From Sutterella sp047777475 (GTDB lineage Bacteria > Pseudomonadota > Gammaproteobacteria > Burkholderiales > Burkholderiaceae_F), in the NCBI GenBank assembly GCA_047777475.1, contig JBKEET010000001.1, positions 556,156-620,155 on the forward strand: DNA of 64,000 bases, written 5' to 3'. Positions 17,432 through 28,097 of this stretch are shown piece by piece. Each line of letters starts with the position of its first letter. Positions within the stretch are counted from its first letter, which is position 1. Below the pieces are notes generated by a model, which made no database searches, was not told where the DNA came from, and was given only the letters and a program-made list of their open reading frames with translations. The translations under genes were made by a program, and so were the position numbers.

Positions 17432-19344
17432 ATGTGCCCTGAAAATAAAGATTATCGCGTAAAAATCTTAGTAGGATATCATAAAAGAGCTGTTTTACTC
17501 AAAGATAGTGTATTAACTCCTATAAACGAGGGAAGAGCGCTTCTACATAGTGATTATGGTGAAAGAGACTGGCTTCTAGAGAATACAATAGGAGATGATA
17601 CTGGAGATAATATTTCTGCAAAAAATAAAAATTATAATGAATTAACAGCAATATACTGGGCCTGGAAAAATATAGATAAAATTGGAAATCCCGATGCTAT
17701 CGGGTTTTGGCACTATCGTCGGCATATGATTTTCAATGAACATATAAAAAGAAAACAGGAGAGGTGGACTGTTGATTATCAAGGATATATAGGTGGAAAA
17801 GAAACATATTTGAATGCGATTGGTTATTCAGAAAATATTGTTAGAAAATTATCAAACAATTTCCTTGTATAGTTGGAAGTTATTCAGGGAAAGTAAGTGT
17901 ATATCAGCAATATAGGAATTCGGAAATATTAGCAGGCCATCATATAGAGGATTTGGATTTTGTATGTGAATATATAAAAGAAAATTACCCGGATTATAAA
18001 AATGCAGTTAATGCTTATATAAATGGCAAAGAGAATTATTTCGGGAATATATTTATCCTCAGGAAGGATTTATTTGAAAGATATTGTTCATTCATTTTTG
18101 ATGTTCTTAATAAGTTTGAAGAATATATAAAAAAAGATGAATTAAGATCAGAGTGGGAAAACAGGTTTTTTGTCTCTGAAAGAATAACAGGCATTTTTAT
18201 AACAAAGTTAGCCGAAGAACATATTGCTATAAAAAAAGTTGCTGTATCGTTAGTTGAGAATACTGCAGATTTTATTCAGCCAAAAATAAATAATGATGAT
18301 GTAAATATAGTTTTTTCTATCGACCGTAATTATCTTCCTCATTTAGCCGTTACATTAAAATCCATAAATGATCATTTAAGTCCTACTAGAAAATATCATG
18401 CATATATACTTCATGTAGGAATATCAAGCGATATACAGAGAGAGTTTATAAATAATTTACAGACAAAAAGAAATTTCCAGATAAGTTTTGTTGATATTTC
18501 ATATTTATTTAATAAAATAAATAAAGAGAATTTATATATTGAAATCCACGTAACTAAATCAACGTATTATCGTTTCTTTATACAACAAGTTTTTAAAGAA
18601 GCAGATAAGATTTTATATTTAGATTCTGATTTAATTGTCTTGGATGATATTGCAAAACTTTATGATACAGATATAGGAGAGAAATTTCTTGGTGTAGCTT
18701 TAGATATAAGAGAAAATCTAGCCGCAAAGCTTGATATTAAAGTATCGAAAGGTGTTAATTGGAAAGAATATATCCGCAATATTCTTAAAATAAAAACATA
18801 TGGGATGTATTTCCAGGCTGGTGTCATATTATTTAATCTAAAAAAATTAAAAAATGTTGATTACTTAAATAGATGCTTAAATAAGTTAAAAGAAATAAAA
18901 ACACCAATTTTATCTGACCAAGATGTTTTAAATTCCGAGTTTTGCAGTGATGTGTTTTATATAGATCCAAAATGGAATGTAGAATGGCAAATATTATTCG
19001 AATTTCCAAATTATGATAAAATTATGCCAACAGATCTATTACTCGCTTATAAACAAGCTTTGAGACATCCTTCAATAATACATTATGCTTCAAGCGTTAA
19101 ACCTTGGAATAATATAAATAAACCACTTGCTGAATATTGGTGGGTGTATGCAAGATCTACAATTTACTACGAACAATTTTTTCAGCAAGCTATAAATTTA
19201 ATTCAGAAAAAAAATTGCAAAAAATATAAATGCTATAAACTATATCTATATAAATTGCTGAAAAAAGCTACTTTTGGGTTGTCTAAAACTATAAATAAAA
19301 AGTATAATAAATATTTTAGCAAGATGCAAGATATAAATATCTAA
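17432..19344 (+). pseudogene. DUF4422-GT8 glycosyltransferase, frameshifted
   Basis: The ATG at 17432 opens a DUF4422 domain (YRVKILVGYHKRAVL, AIYWAWKNIDKIGNPDAIGFWHYRRHM spread over ~140 residues) that ends at a TAG at 17870-17872. The same domain resumes in another frame with FPCIVGSYSGKVSVYQQY and continues through AGHHIEDL into the next open stretch, so one base has been lost near 17858 (AAACAATTTCC). The C-terminal part from ~18298 is a family-8 glycosyltransferase: VNIVFSIDRNYLPHLAVTLKSI, DxD in ILYLDSDLIVL, YFQAGVILFNL and PILSDQDVLN. The intact protein would have ~637 residues and two sugar-transfer domains. Confidence 0.85.
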
Positions 19345-19357
19345 AGGTATAAAAAAT

Positions 19358-21301
19358 ATGGATAAAATATTTGATGAGATTGTAAAGCATGATATTATAT
19401 CTTTCGATATATTCGATACCTTGCTAATAAGACCTTTTGCTCGGGCAAAAGATATTTTTAAATTTATTGAATTAAATGAAAATGCAACGGGATTTGCTAT
19501 AAGTCGAGAAAAGGCAGAGATTGAAGCTAGGGTGAAAAATCCAAAAGATGAAGATGTAACGATCGATGAAATTTATAATTTCATTGAAGAAAAATTTAAA
19601 AGGGTAAAAACAAAGGAAATTGAAATTGAAGAACAAATTTTGCAAGTAAATTCTAAGATTAAAGAATATTTTGATTTTGCCTTAAGCCTTGGCAAAAAAA
19701 TTGTCCTTGTTTCTGATTCGTATTTGACTAAAGATATTCTTGAAATAATCTTGAATAGGAGAGGTTATTCAGGATATAACAAAATTTATATTTCTTCAGA
19801 ATATCGGAAAACTAAGCATTCGGGTAAACTTTTTCAAGTAGTACAAGAAGATTTAAAGACAAAAAATATCTTGCATATAGGAGATAATAAGTATAGTGAT
19901 TATACTGTACCGAAAAATTTAGGCTGGGATGCTATTTGTATAAAAAAACCAGTTGATATTTACTTAGATCACGATAGTAGAGCTAAAAATTTATATAATA
20001 AACAAAGTGATAATCTAGAAATTTCTATTTTATTTGGTATTTTAGCAATTTATTATATAAATAAATCAAACAATTATTGGAAGGATTTTGGGTTTAAATA
20101 TGCTGGCCCTGCAATTTATGCTTATACATCATGGATATATCGTGAGGCTTGTAAAGATAATATAGAAAATATATTATTTATTTCGCAAGAGAGCTATAGT
20201 TTAAGAAAAGTATTTGAGATTTTATATCCTGATAAACATTTCAATACGCAATATGTTTATGTACCACAAGGATTAGATGCTTTAATAAATTTAGATCTAA
20301 CGCCATATTTATTTTCAAATCAAAATGAAGCCCTTGCAACAGTTAGAAAAATAATAAATTATTATAAAGATAAAAATTCATTATTATATGATAATGCTCC
20401 AACACAAATAAAAAATGTTAGGCAAGGACTTAACTTTATAAATAAATATAAAAATATATTCGATAAACTGGTTTCGATTAAAAGAGACGACTATAAAAAT
20501 TATTTATATAAGGTTATTGGTGAATCTAAGAAAATTGCAATGGTTGAAACTAGTCCTATATATTTTTCAAAACAGAAAATTTTTTAAAAAATTTGTAATG
20601 AAAAAAATATAGAATTAAAGGGTTATTACTGGTTTATTACAGATAATAAGAAATTAAATTTAAAAACCTATGATATCTCGACGTTTCAACTTGAACACAA
20701 GTTGAAATTTATTGATTGGGATCTTATGGAGTTTTTAATGTCATCTCCTGAGGCAGAAGTTTCTGACGTTGTTAATGGAAGTCCAATGTATAAAGAAAAG
20801 TCTCAAGATGATAGAGTTAGAACCTCTGCATATACTCTAATATCTTTAGGGGCTGAGAGTTTTGCCCATTTTATAAAAAAAATATTTGGTAATTTAAATA
20901 TTTATTTCCATCCGGAAACAATTGCGTTGTTGATTAATGAATTTTCTTCGACAAAGGTTGAATTAGATCTTCCTTATATGAGGCAAATAAAGCTGCCTAG
21001 CTATTCAAATTATTCATTAGATGTCCCTATATGTAAGCAGTGGTTCGCTGAGGGGAAAGTTCTTCCCAAAAAATTATTTAGTTTGAAATTTATTTTTCAT
21101 TTTTTAGATTGTATAAAAGACGAAAATTCTGTTAAGATAAAAATTTTTAGATATTTTAATTTAATAAGCTTAGTTCGTAAGGATAACTCTCAATTTATTT
21201 ATTTCCTATCTTTTCCGGTATTACGTATACTGAAAAAAAATAAAAAAACTAAATTTTATTTGTTCAATTTAATTCCTGTTCTCAAAATACGTCATGGCTG
21301 A
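19358..21301 (+). pseudogene. HAD-like glycan-locus protein interrupted by an in-frame stop
   Basis: The N-terminal ~200 residues are a HAD-superfamily phosphatase-like domain: IISFDIFDTLLIRPF (motif I, DxFDT), VLVSDSYLTKDIL (motif II) and ILHIGDNKYSDY (motif III/IV). The rest is the long C-terminal region found in COG5610 proteins of polysaccharide loci. A single TAA at 20585-20587 splits the gene, and the same frame continues with KICNEKNIELKGYYWFITD to 21301. This is a nonsense change, not an indel. The full protein would be ~647 residues. The function of the family is not established; it often accompanies glycosyltransferases. The end overlaps the next gene by eight bases. Confidence 0.8.
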
Positions 21302-22358
21302 AAATATTAATATTGTTTTAACTGCGGATGGTAACTATGTTTATCCTCTTGGTGTCTGCATGACATCTATTATTTTAAATTTAAATAAAGAAAATGTAGC
21401 TAATTTTTTCTTGTTTGTTAAAAATTTTTCGGAAGAACAAAAAAAAGAACTTTTAAAATTAAAAGATAAATACAATTGCATAATAAATTTTATTGACGTT
21501 TCATCTTACGAATATATTTTCCAATCGATTGACGAACAAAATTTTCGACTTCAGTATATTTCCAAGGCAACAATGTATAGGTTGCTTATGTTTTATGCTC
21601 TCCCGAACGATATAGAAAAATGTATCTATGTCGATGGCGATATGATAATTGATGGAGATTTATCAGAAGTTTACGATTCAGTTGATAAAAATATATTGCT
21701 TAGTTGTGTTATTGAAATTTTGGCAATGAGAGATAGGACTATTCTCCTTCGCCATTTATATAATATTAAAGAATTTCAAAATTTTAAGCATAATCCTAAT
21801 AAATTTCCTTATTTTAATGCTGGTTTTTTTATTGTAAATCTAGCTTTATCGAGGAAATTTAAGATCTTTGAGCAACTTATTGACTTTATGAATCGGAATC
21901 CTGATTTGCCATACGCTGATCAGGATATATTAAATGCAATCTTAGGTCAAAAATATAGAGATTATCTGAACTTTCTTGATCCTTGTTATAATGTATTTTG
22001 TGATATTTCTTATAAACAATCTTATCCTAGTGAGATTTATAGCAATTTACAGATAAAAGAGGCATTCTATTATCCTTTTATATACCATTTTGCTGGCGGT
22101 AATAAGCCATGGATAAATGAAAATTGTCAAAACCATCGTGATATTTGGTGGCATTATGCAAATCTATCTCCTTGGAGTAAAATTATTAATAAAAAATGTC
22201 GAAAGATATTTATTGCAAATCACACAATTACAGATAAATATTATATCTTTGGATTTATCCCTGTTTGTAAAATCATTAAAATAAATGAGGGTTGGAAGCA
22301 AACAAAAAAAATAAATTTTTTTGGTATTAATTTATTGGAGTATTCAATTTTTCATTAA
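21294..22358 (+). CDS. Family-8 glycosyltransferase
   Basis: A 354-residue retaining glycosyltransferase like the LPS glucosyl/galactosyltransferases. It shows INIVLTADGNYVYPLGVCMTS, STMYRLL-type RLLMFYALP, the DxD motif in CIYVDGDMIIDGDL, YFNAGFFIVNL, YADQDILNAIL and the C-terminal HFAGGNKPW with the family's metal-binding His. The final ~50 residues (HREIWWHYA-like HRDIWWHYAN, then FGFIPVCKI) are typical tails of surface-glycan GT8s. It overlaps the broken HAD gene by eight bases, so its translation may depend on the second half of that gene being read. Confidence 0.9.
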   Translation: MAENINIVLTADGNYVYPLGVCMTSIILNLNKENVANFFLFVKNFSEEQKKELLKLKDKYNCIINFIDVSSYEYIFQSIDEQNFRLQYISKATMYRLLMFYALPNDIEKCIYVDGDMIIDGDLSEVYDSVDKNILLSCVIEILAMRDRTILLRHLYNIKEFQNFKHNPNKFPYFNAGFFIVNLALSRKFKIFEQLIDFMNRNPDLPYADQDILNAILGQKYRDYLNFLDPCYNVFCDISYKQSYPSEIYSNLQIKEAFYYPFIYHFAGGNKPWINENCQNHRDIWWHYANLSPWSKIINKKCRKIFIANHTITDKYYIFGFIPVCKIIKINEGWKQTKKINFFGINLLEYSIFH

Positions 22359-22821
22359 AATTAATATGACTTAGTATAAATAAAATTGTTTAGCAGTAAA
22401 ATTTAAAAATTTAATTTAAAGTTAGTATTGGATATACTAACAGTTACTTATAAAATCTAATGTTTTTTATATTTTGATAAGATTATAAAAAATCACTAGT
22501 TATATATTTTCTTATCTTGATGGAGAAAGGGATTGCTTTTGATTGATTAGGTCATTATTTAATCAGACTACAGAGATGAAGATTGGTGGCCTGCTAGATC
22601 ATATGGAAGACTAACTACCTTAAAATCGGGTACTCACTTTCATTTTAGGAATCAAGTAATACTGTTTAAAAAATAATATAATTTTTTCTTATTTTCCTGT
22701 TGTTTTTTGTTCTAATCAAACTCTGATTTAGTGTATAAATTTTTATATGCGGATTAATTATCTTAATGTCTATACATCCATATAATTTTTAATAATATCA
22801 ATTGAAGGCTGGAACAATATT
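22359..22821. other. AT-rich gene-free stretch with possible GT8 tail remnant
   Basis: No open frame of note. At 22564-22620 the plus strand can be read as DYRDEDWWPARSYGRL, resembling the RxxWWxYAR tail of family-8 glycosyltransferases such as the one just upstream, so a decayed gene end may lie here. The rest is low-complexity AT-rich sequence. A poor SD only precedes the next gene. Confidence 0.3.
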
Positions 22822-24597
22822 ATGAAATGCTATTTTACAATTAGTTTGTATGATGACTCAAATCCTTCATATGTGGATGCTCTTAAAGTTGCAATTCTTA
22901 CTGGATTAAAGAATACTTCATTAAAATTTGTTGTTATATATGACGGTCCAGAGCAGTCAAGTCTACTTGATTTTTTAGCTGTAAATAAAATCGCTGTAAT
23001 CCATCACAAATTTTCCTTTACTAAATACTTAAAAAATATATATTACAAAAATGTTATCTCTAAAAATTTAACCAAAGAAATAAATTATGAAGATATTGCT
23101 TCGTTTTTGAGGCTTTTTGATATTCCTGTTGTAGAAAGTCAGGACGATTTCGCACTTTATTCTGATGTTGATGTTCTCTTTATGAGAGATATTAATATAT
23201 CTCTTCTGCCTCACCCAAAATATCTTTGCGCTTCTCGAGAATTTATTGAAAATAGGAAAAATTATAATCTAGGAGTGGGTTTAATTAATATTAAAGGAAT
23301 GAGAGAGAAATGTAATTCTATTCTTAAAGATCTATCACAAGGTACCTTTAATTTAAATGACCTCCTTGAACAAAATTATTTGGCTAAATATTGTTGTAAT
23401 GAAAAAGATTTTTTATCTCCATTCTTAAATTGGAAACCATATTGGGGAATTAGCAAAGAAGCTGTAATTATCAATTTTCATGGGATGAACCCCTTAGATA
23501 TCGGAAATAATAAATCTTGGTTAAAATGGGAATTCCTTTCAATTGATGATTACTTAGAAAATATTTCTGGTATTATATTTTATTCTTTAAAATATTTAGA
23601 AACGATAAATAAAGACGGAAGCTTTTGGTTTGCTAACTATTCCTCCATCATTAAAGAAAATTTATTGACTTTTATTAACAATGAAAATCTCCCCATTGAA
23701 GAAAAGGATGTATTCTCTTTCCGTGAAGTAAAAAAGAGATTTAAAGCAGATTCCAAATATTTTTTAAATTATTTAAAATTTAAGTCTAATAAAAAAATAA
23801 ATAAATTGGATTTATATCGAAGATATCTTAAATCTTTAATATTCGGAGCCAATAAACCGGTAAACGTTAGTGTTGTTGTAGCCTCATATAATTATGAGAA
23901 ATTTATTAAGACTACTCTTGATAGTTTAATTACACAGACTTTAAAGATCCCTGAAATAATTGTAGTGGATGATGGCTCAAAAGATAATAGTCTAGAAGTT
24001 ATCAAAAAATATGCTGAAATAAATAACAATATACGGCTTCTTAGGCACCCAAATGGAGAAAATAGGGGTTTAGCTGCTACAATTCAATTGGCTTTAAAAG
24101 CAGCACATGGCGATTGGATAGCTTTTTGCGAATCTGATGATTATTGGGATTCTGATTACTTTAGACAGTTATGTCTTTCAATCAATCGATATAGTTCCAA
24201 ACTAAACTCGATTTTTATAGGATCTGTGGAACCGTTTGGAAAGCCAGATTTGGTTAGGAAATTTAAAGGCTATACGGACAACTCACTTCGCTATTTGCAA
24301 CAAGAATCGGGAAACAATATTTTTAAAAGTATGCTTAATGCAAATGTTATTCCTACATTTAGTGCTGTATGTATTAGAAAGTCAGTTTTAGAGTCTTTGG
24401 ATTTTAACCCAACTATTCCCCAGTATCTTGATTATTGGTTATGGAGACAGGCTTGCAAAAAATATAATATTATTTTTGTAAAAAAATCTATTGTACATTG
24501 GCGTAAACACGGTGATAATTTAGATGTAAAAAAGCATGTAGATGATATAAATGCTTTTTTAAAATTAAATGATCATGTTATTAAAGGCCTTAAATAG
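22822..24597 (+). CDS. Two-domain glycosyltransferase (GT8-like plus GT2)
   Basis: A 591-residue protein with two likely transferase modules. Residues ~1-250 have a GT-A-like region with DFALYSDVDVLFMRDI (DxD) and KNYNLGVGLINIKGM, reminiscent of GT8-type folds. Residues ~350-591 are a GT2 domain: NVSVVVASYNYEKFIKTTLDSL, EIIVVDDGSKDNSLEVI, WIAFCESDDYWDSDYF. It ends with a WRKHGDN segment. Such double-headed enzymes add two different sugars or build a repeat. It is a single gene between the GT8 cluster and the IS256-family element, with the same AT-rich codon use as the island. Confidence 0.85.
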   Translation: MKCYFTISLYDDSNPSYVDALKVAILTGLKNTSLKFVVIYDGPEQSSLLDFLAVNKIAVIHHKFSFTKYLKNIYYKNVISKNLTKEINYEDIASFLRLFDIPVVESQDDFALYSDVDVLFMRDINISLLPHPKYLCASREFIENRKNYNLGVGLINIKGMREKCNSILKDLSQGTFNLNDLLEQNYLAKYCCNEKDFLSPFLNWKPYWGISKEAVIINFHGMNPLDIGNNKSWLKWEFLSIDDYLENISGIIFYSLKYLETINKDGSFWFANYSSIIKENLLTFINNENLPIEEKDVFSFREVKKRFKADSKYFLNYLKFKSNKKINKLDLYRRYLKSLIFGANKPVNVSVVVASYNYEKFIKTTLDSLITQTLKIPEIIVVDDGSKDNSLEVIKKYAEINNNIRLLRHPNGENRGLAATIQLALKAAHGDWIAFCESDDYWDSDYFRQLCLSINRYSSKLNSIFIGSVEPFGKPDLVRKFKGYTDNSLRYLQQESGNNIFKSMLNANVIPTFSAVCIRKSVLESLDFNPTIPQYLDYWLWRQACKKYNIIFVKKSIVHWRKHGDNLDVKKHVDDINAFLKLNDHVIKGLK

Positions 24598-24819
24598 AGA
24601 ATGATTTATTTTGACACTTTTATAATAAATTTTAAAAGTTCTCTATTTTTATTTTTTTTATTTCATGGAACTATTGGTATTTATTTTAATTTATAGCCAT
24701 AGTTCAGGTGTTTTTTAAGATTTTATTTAATATATCTTGTTGGATTTTTTGTGAATTTGGCGATTCTCCTGAAAAGACACTTAAAGTTGTATCGTATCTT
24801 TAATAATTTAATATTAAGT

Positions 24820-25085
24820 TGATTGTCATTAGGAGTGGTGATCCTGATAACGAAAACCCAAGCAATGGTTGCCGAGATTGTTTGATAGCCTGTCGGCTTA
24901 GGGTCGAAAACACTTTTGGTGAAACTTGCCTTTGCCAAGGTAGCCTTGATCCAAAAAATCGGTCAATGCTCATAGGTGGAAAAGTTAACCCCGAATGAGA
25001 TTCTTGAAGCAAAGCCAGTGAAACGCATCCTGTTCGACTCGAATTAAAACGAGTAGTCGGATTGTTACATGACTTTTCTTTTGAA
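24820..25085 (+). pseudogene. Decayed flavodoxin-like gene remnant
   Basis: No open frame, but the plus-strand translation tracks the intact flavodoxin-like gene at 32399 through its C-terminal half: GDPDNEN matches GDPDDEK, ENTFGETCLCQGSLDP matches GNTLGETFLCRGRIDP, GGKVNPE matches GGKVSPE, and SKASETHPVRLELKR matches RKACETHPDRLDLER. Several stop codons (for example TGA after VNPE) and indels interrupt it, and the N-terminal half is missing. It ends about 70 bases before the IS256-family element. This is an old copy of the gene now found intact 7.5 kb away. Confidence 0.7.
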
Positions 25086-25156
25086 TACGGTGATAATAAT
25101 GGCAAACAAAAATCCCTGCCGCCTTTGGGAAAAACAGCATTGCAAGCATTTTCCTC

Positions 25157-26498
25157 GAGGGTGTAAAGAATTTTGTGGGTGCTCTGAGATAATTACTCAA
25201 AAGGGAGCCTCACATGAAGCGCAAACCAGATCCGTTTGACAAGTATGCGGAACAGCTGCTGGAAGATATGAAAAAGTCTGGCAGGGAAATCAAATCCTCA
25301 GGCGAAGCCGAGGACATCATGGCCCATATGCTGGGCCGGCTGCTGACGAAAATGCTTGATGGCGAAATGACAAACCATCTCGGCTACGGCAAGGGCGAGG
25401 CCCGCCTTGGCGACAACGAACGCAACGGCCACAGTTCCAAGACCATGAAATCCCCGAAGGTCGGCAGCGTCAAAGTGGATGTGCCCCGGGATCGCAAAGG
25501 CCGATTCCAGCCCGGGATTATTCCCAAGCACAAGCGGAACCTGGAAGGGTTCGACGAAAAGATTCTTGCCCTTTACGCCAGAGGCATGACAGTCCGTGAA
25601 ATTCAAGGGTTTCTCTATGACGAGTACGGCATGGAAACCAGCGCCGAGTTCATCAGCGACGTGACGGACGCCATACTGCCGGAACTGGAAAAATGGCAAA
25701 ACCGGCCCTTGAGCCCTGTCTATCCGGTGATTTTCTTTGATGCCATCAGAATAAAAATCCGCGGCGAAAACGGCATCGTGACGCCAAGGGCGGTCCATAT
25801 TGCCCTTGGAGTTGACACCGACGGGAAGAAAGACGTCCTCGGCATGTGGATTGCGGAAAACGAAAGTGCCAAATACTGGCTGACGGTCTTCAACGAGCTG
25901 AAAAACCGAGGGGTGACCGACATCCTGATCGCCGTGACGGACGGCCTGAAAGGCATGAAGGAAGCCCTTGAGGCCGCGTTTCCCAAAACGCTGCTGCAGA
26001 CCTGCATCATCCACCTGATCCGCAACAGCCTGAAGATGGTGAGCTACAAGGATTACAAGGCCGTTACGGCAGCCCTGAAACCGATCTACAGGGCAGTCAA
26101 TGCCGAGCAGGCCCGTCAGGCGCTTGACGATTTCAGCAGCTCGGATCTCGGGAAAAAGTATCCTTACATTGCCAAGCAGTGGCTTGATGCCCGGGACCGT
26201 GTGATTCCCTTCTTTGATTTCTCGCCGAATGTCAGACGGCTGATCTACACGACCAACGCCATTGAAAGCCTGAACCGGGATCTCAGGAAAGCGGCCAAAA
26301 CGCGGGCGTCGTTTCCAACGGAAGCCGCAGCGATGAAACTGCTTTACCTGGCCGTCAGAAAAGTAGAAAAGCGGTGGCTGAGGCCATCGCCGTATTGGAA
26401 GGCAGCCATGACAGAATTAGCGATTGAATTCGGCGACCGACTGACACCTTGCCTCGATTAAACTGGGAGGAGCCTCCCACAAAATTTTCCACACACTC
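25157..26498 (+). mobile_element. IS256-family insertion sequence, complete copy
   Basis: A 1342-bp element bounded by imperfect 23-bp inverted repeats: the left end (25157-25179) and the complement of the right end (26476-26498) match at all but four positions and share AATTTTGTGGG. It carries one intact transposase gene. No 8-bp target duplication is visible at its edges, so flanks have diverged or rearranged. A second copy, about 95% alike and inverted, lies at 53226-54566. Confidence 0.88.
25214..26461 (+). CDS. IS256-family (mutator-type) transposase
   Basis: A 415-residue DDE transposase. The conserved acidic residues sit in VIFFDAIRIKI (first Asp), IAVTDGLKGMKEAL (second Asp) and TTNAIESLNRDLRK (Glu). 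The C(2)H-type segment LLQTCIIHLIRNS and the closing KWLRP-like KRWLRPSPYWKAAM are family markers. AAGGGAGCC stands before the ATG at 25214. GC content is clearly higher than in the surrounding AT-rich island, showing a separate origin. The gene is full length and probably active. Confidence 0.93.
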   Translation: MKRKPDPFDKYAEQLLEDMKKSGREIKSSGEAEDIMAHMLGRLLTKMLDGEMTNHLGYGKGEARLGDNERNGHSSKTMKSPKVGSVKVDVPRDRKGRFQPGIIPKHKRNLEGFDEKILALYARGMTVREIQGFLYDEYGMETSAEFISDVTDAILPELEKWQNRPLSPVYPVIFFDAIRIKIRGENGIVTPRAVHIALGVDTDGKKDVLGMWIAENESAKYWLTVFNELKNRGVTDILIAVTDGLKGMKEALEAAFPKTLLQTCIIHLIRNSLKMVSYKDYKAVTAALKPIYRAVNAEQARQALDDFSSSDLGKKYPYIAKQWLDARDRVIPFFDFSPNVRRLIYTTNAIESLNRDLRKAAKTRASFPTEAAAMKLLYLAVRKVEKRWLRPSPYWKAAMTELAIEFGDRLTPCLD

Positions 26499-28097
26499 GC
26501 TAATTTCCTCATCAGCTAGTAATCCGCTGAGTTAAAAACGATTTCTTGAGTGTGCCTATCCTGCTCAGTATGGCTAGATGACAGGCATCCTGCTGATCGT
26601 TTTACTGCCGATGTCAACTTTAACGTTCACGAGTATTGACGAGGGTAAGTGATGAGGTGTCGAAACAATGTTTTTGAGAGCTGCGTACAGGCGATTCCAA
26701 AGAACGATAATGGATTCCATCACAATGCTTTCCAGACAGCATTTCCAGGATCTTCCTGAGAACTTTTCCAGTTCCGATCTACCTGTGACGAAACTGCGCA
26801 GTTCCGTGTGAATTGAGAAATGTGTAGCGATGCATTGAAATAGCAAACTAAAAATTTGCAATGAACATCAACAAAACCAATGGCGGAAGAATAGACAGCT
26901 TAAACAGCATTTAACGGATTCCTTACTGCACTAGTTCTGGCGGTTTTCCGAGTAGACTTACTCATGATCCTGTAAAGTAGGGAACTCTCTGATTTCGACT
27001 GGATTTTAGCCCAGGCTTTTCAGCAACCTGAGATTCACGAGTTATACGCCTGCTTCTATTTCTTGAGAGGGCAATAGGGGTTAGGAGGCTTGAGACTGCA
27101 ATTTGTTGAAGGAGGTAACACTCCAAAAGAGTTAACGCAGTAATAGGAATCTGTTTCTGAGCTCTTCTCCATCGACATCATAGCGGGTGAAGATAGGCCT
27201 ACACAGCAAAAAACAGATCCTCATTACTCGAAGGCTCCTTTTTATTTGGTTCTAGCTGATAATTGTAGCTCTCTCTTGGTTAAAGTTTCTTACCACTTCC
27301 TGGGCTACTATATTGACCTTTAAGTAAAACAATATGCTACTGTTTAAGGACATCTTGTTATTTTATAAAGGTTATTTCTTAGAAGTAGTCAATAGCTAGT
27401 TTTTGTCGCTTTATTCTCTAGGAACTCTACGTTATTAGATCTGGAAGAGCTTTATATGCATCTTGAGATGAGGAAACAAAAAATTGTAAATATTGCCGGT
27501 AGGTCTGATTTTTCAGTGCAGTTTTATAACTCAAATTAGACCTAGATGTCTTTAAACTGTAGGATTTATCAAAATTATTATATTGTTACCTCTAGTCTCA
27601 TCGGATAACGTTCAAAAATTCTTGTAATAGTTGCCATCTTAAAGTTGATGAGGGCGAATTTTTTGGCCAAGTGATAGTAGTCATACTGTTTTGGGACTGG
27701 AGATTCATTCTTGAAATAGGAGCCTTATCATGTATGTCAAATCAGAATTGAACACCAAGTTATTGATATGGGGTTTACCGTTTAGCTGTTGTTGTTATCA
27801 TGTAAGATCTTTGACATCGAATGTTGATGAGGTGAGATACGTTTTGTTCTTGTCTTGACAGAAGTGTCTTTTCAGGGAATGTGACTAGCGTAATAGCATT
27901 AAGATTAGATCAATGAGTTTGATTCCCTTAGAGAACGACTTGCGTTAGAAGATGCAGTTGATACTGTAATAATTTTAGCGCAAATTTAAGCCTACCTATA
28001 TTTGATAGAAATTATTGTTGATGAAGAGAAATTTTGTAAAATTTATCATTTTAATAGCTGCATTCAATAAAATCTAAAATAGATTGGGTAACATAAA
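26499..28097. other. 1.6-kb gene-free, apparently decayed stretch
   Basis: No credible gene. The longest open frame is a 95-codon minus-strand stretch at 26574-26861 without a family signature or SD. The plus strand of 26580-26820 is a patchwork of short open stretches separated by stops, with base composition between the core and the island, which suggests heavily mutated former coding DNA. I could not match it to any gene in the window. Confidence 0.4.

Noticed and set aside
25145..26512. TTTCCTC on both sides of the first IS256-family element as a target duplication
   Set aside because: The right-hand match lies several bases away from the inverted repeat end, so it does not have the position of a target duplication.
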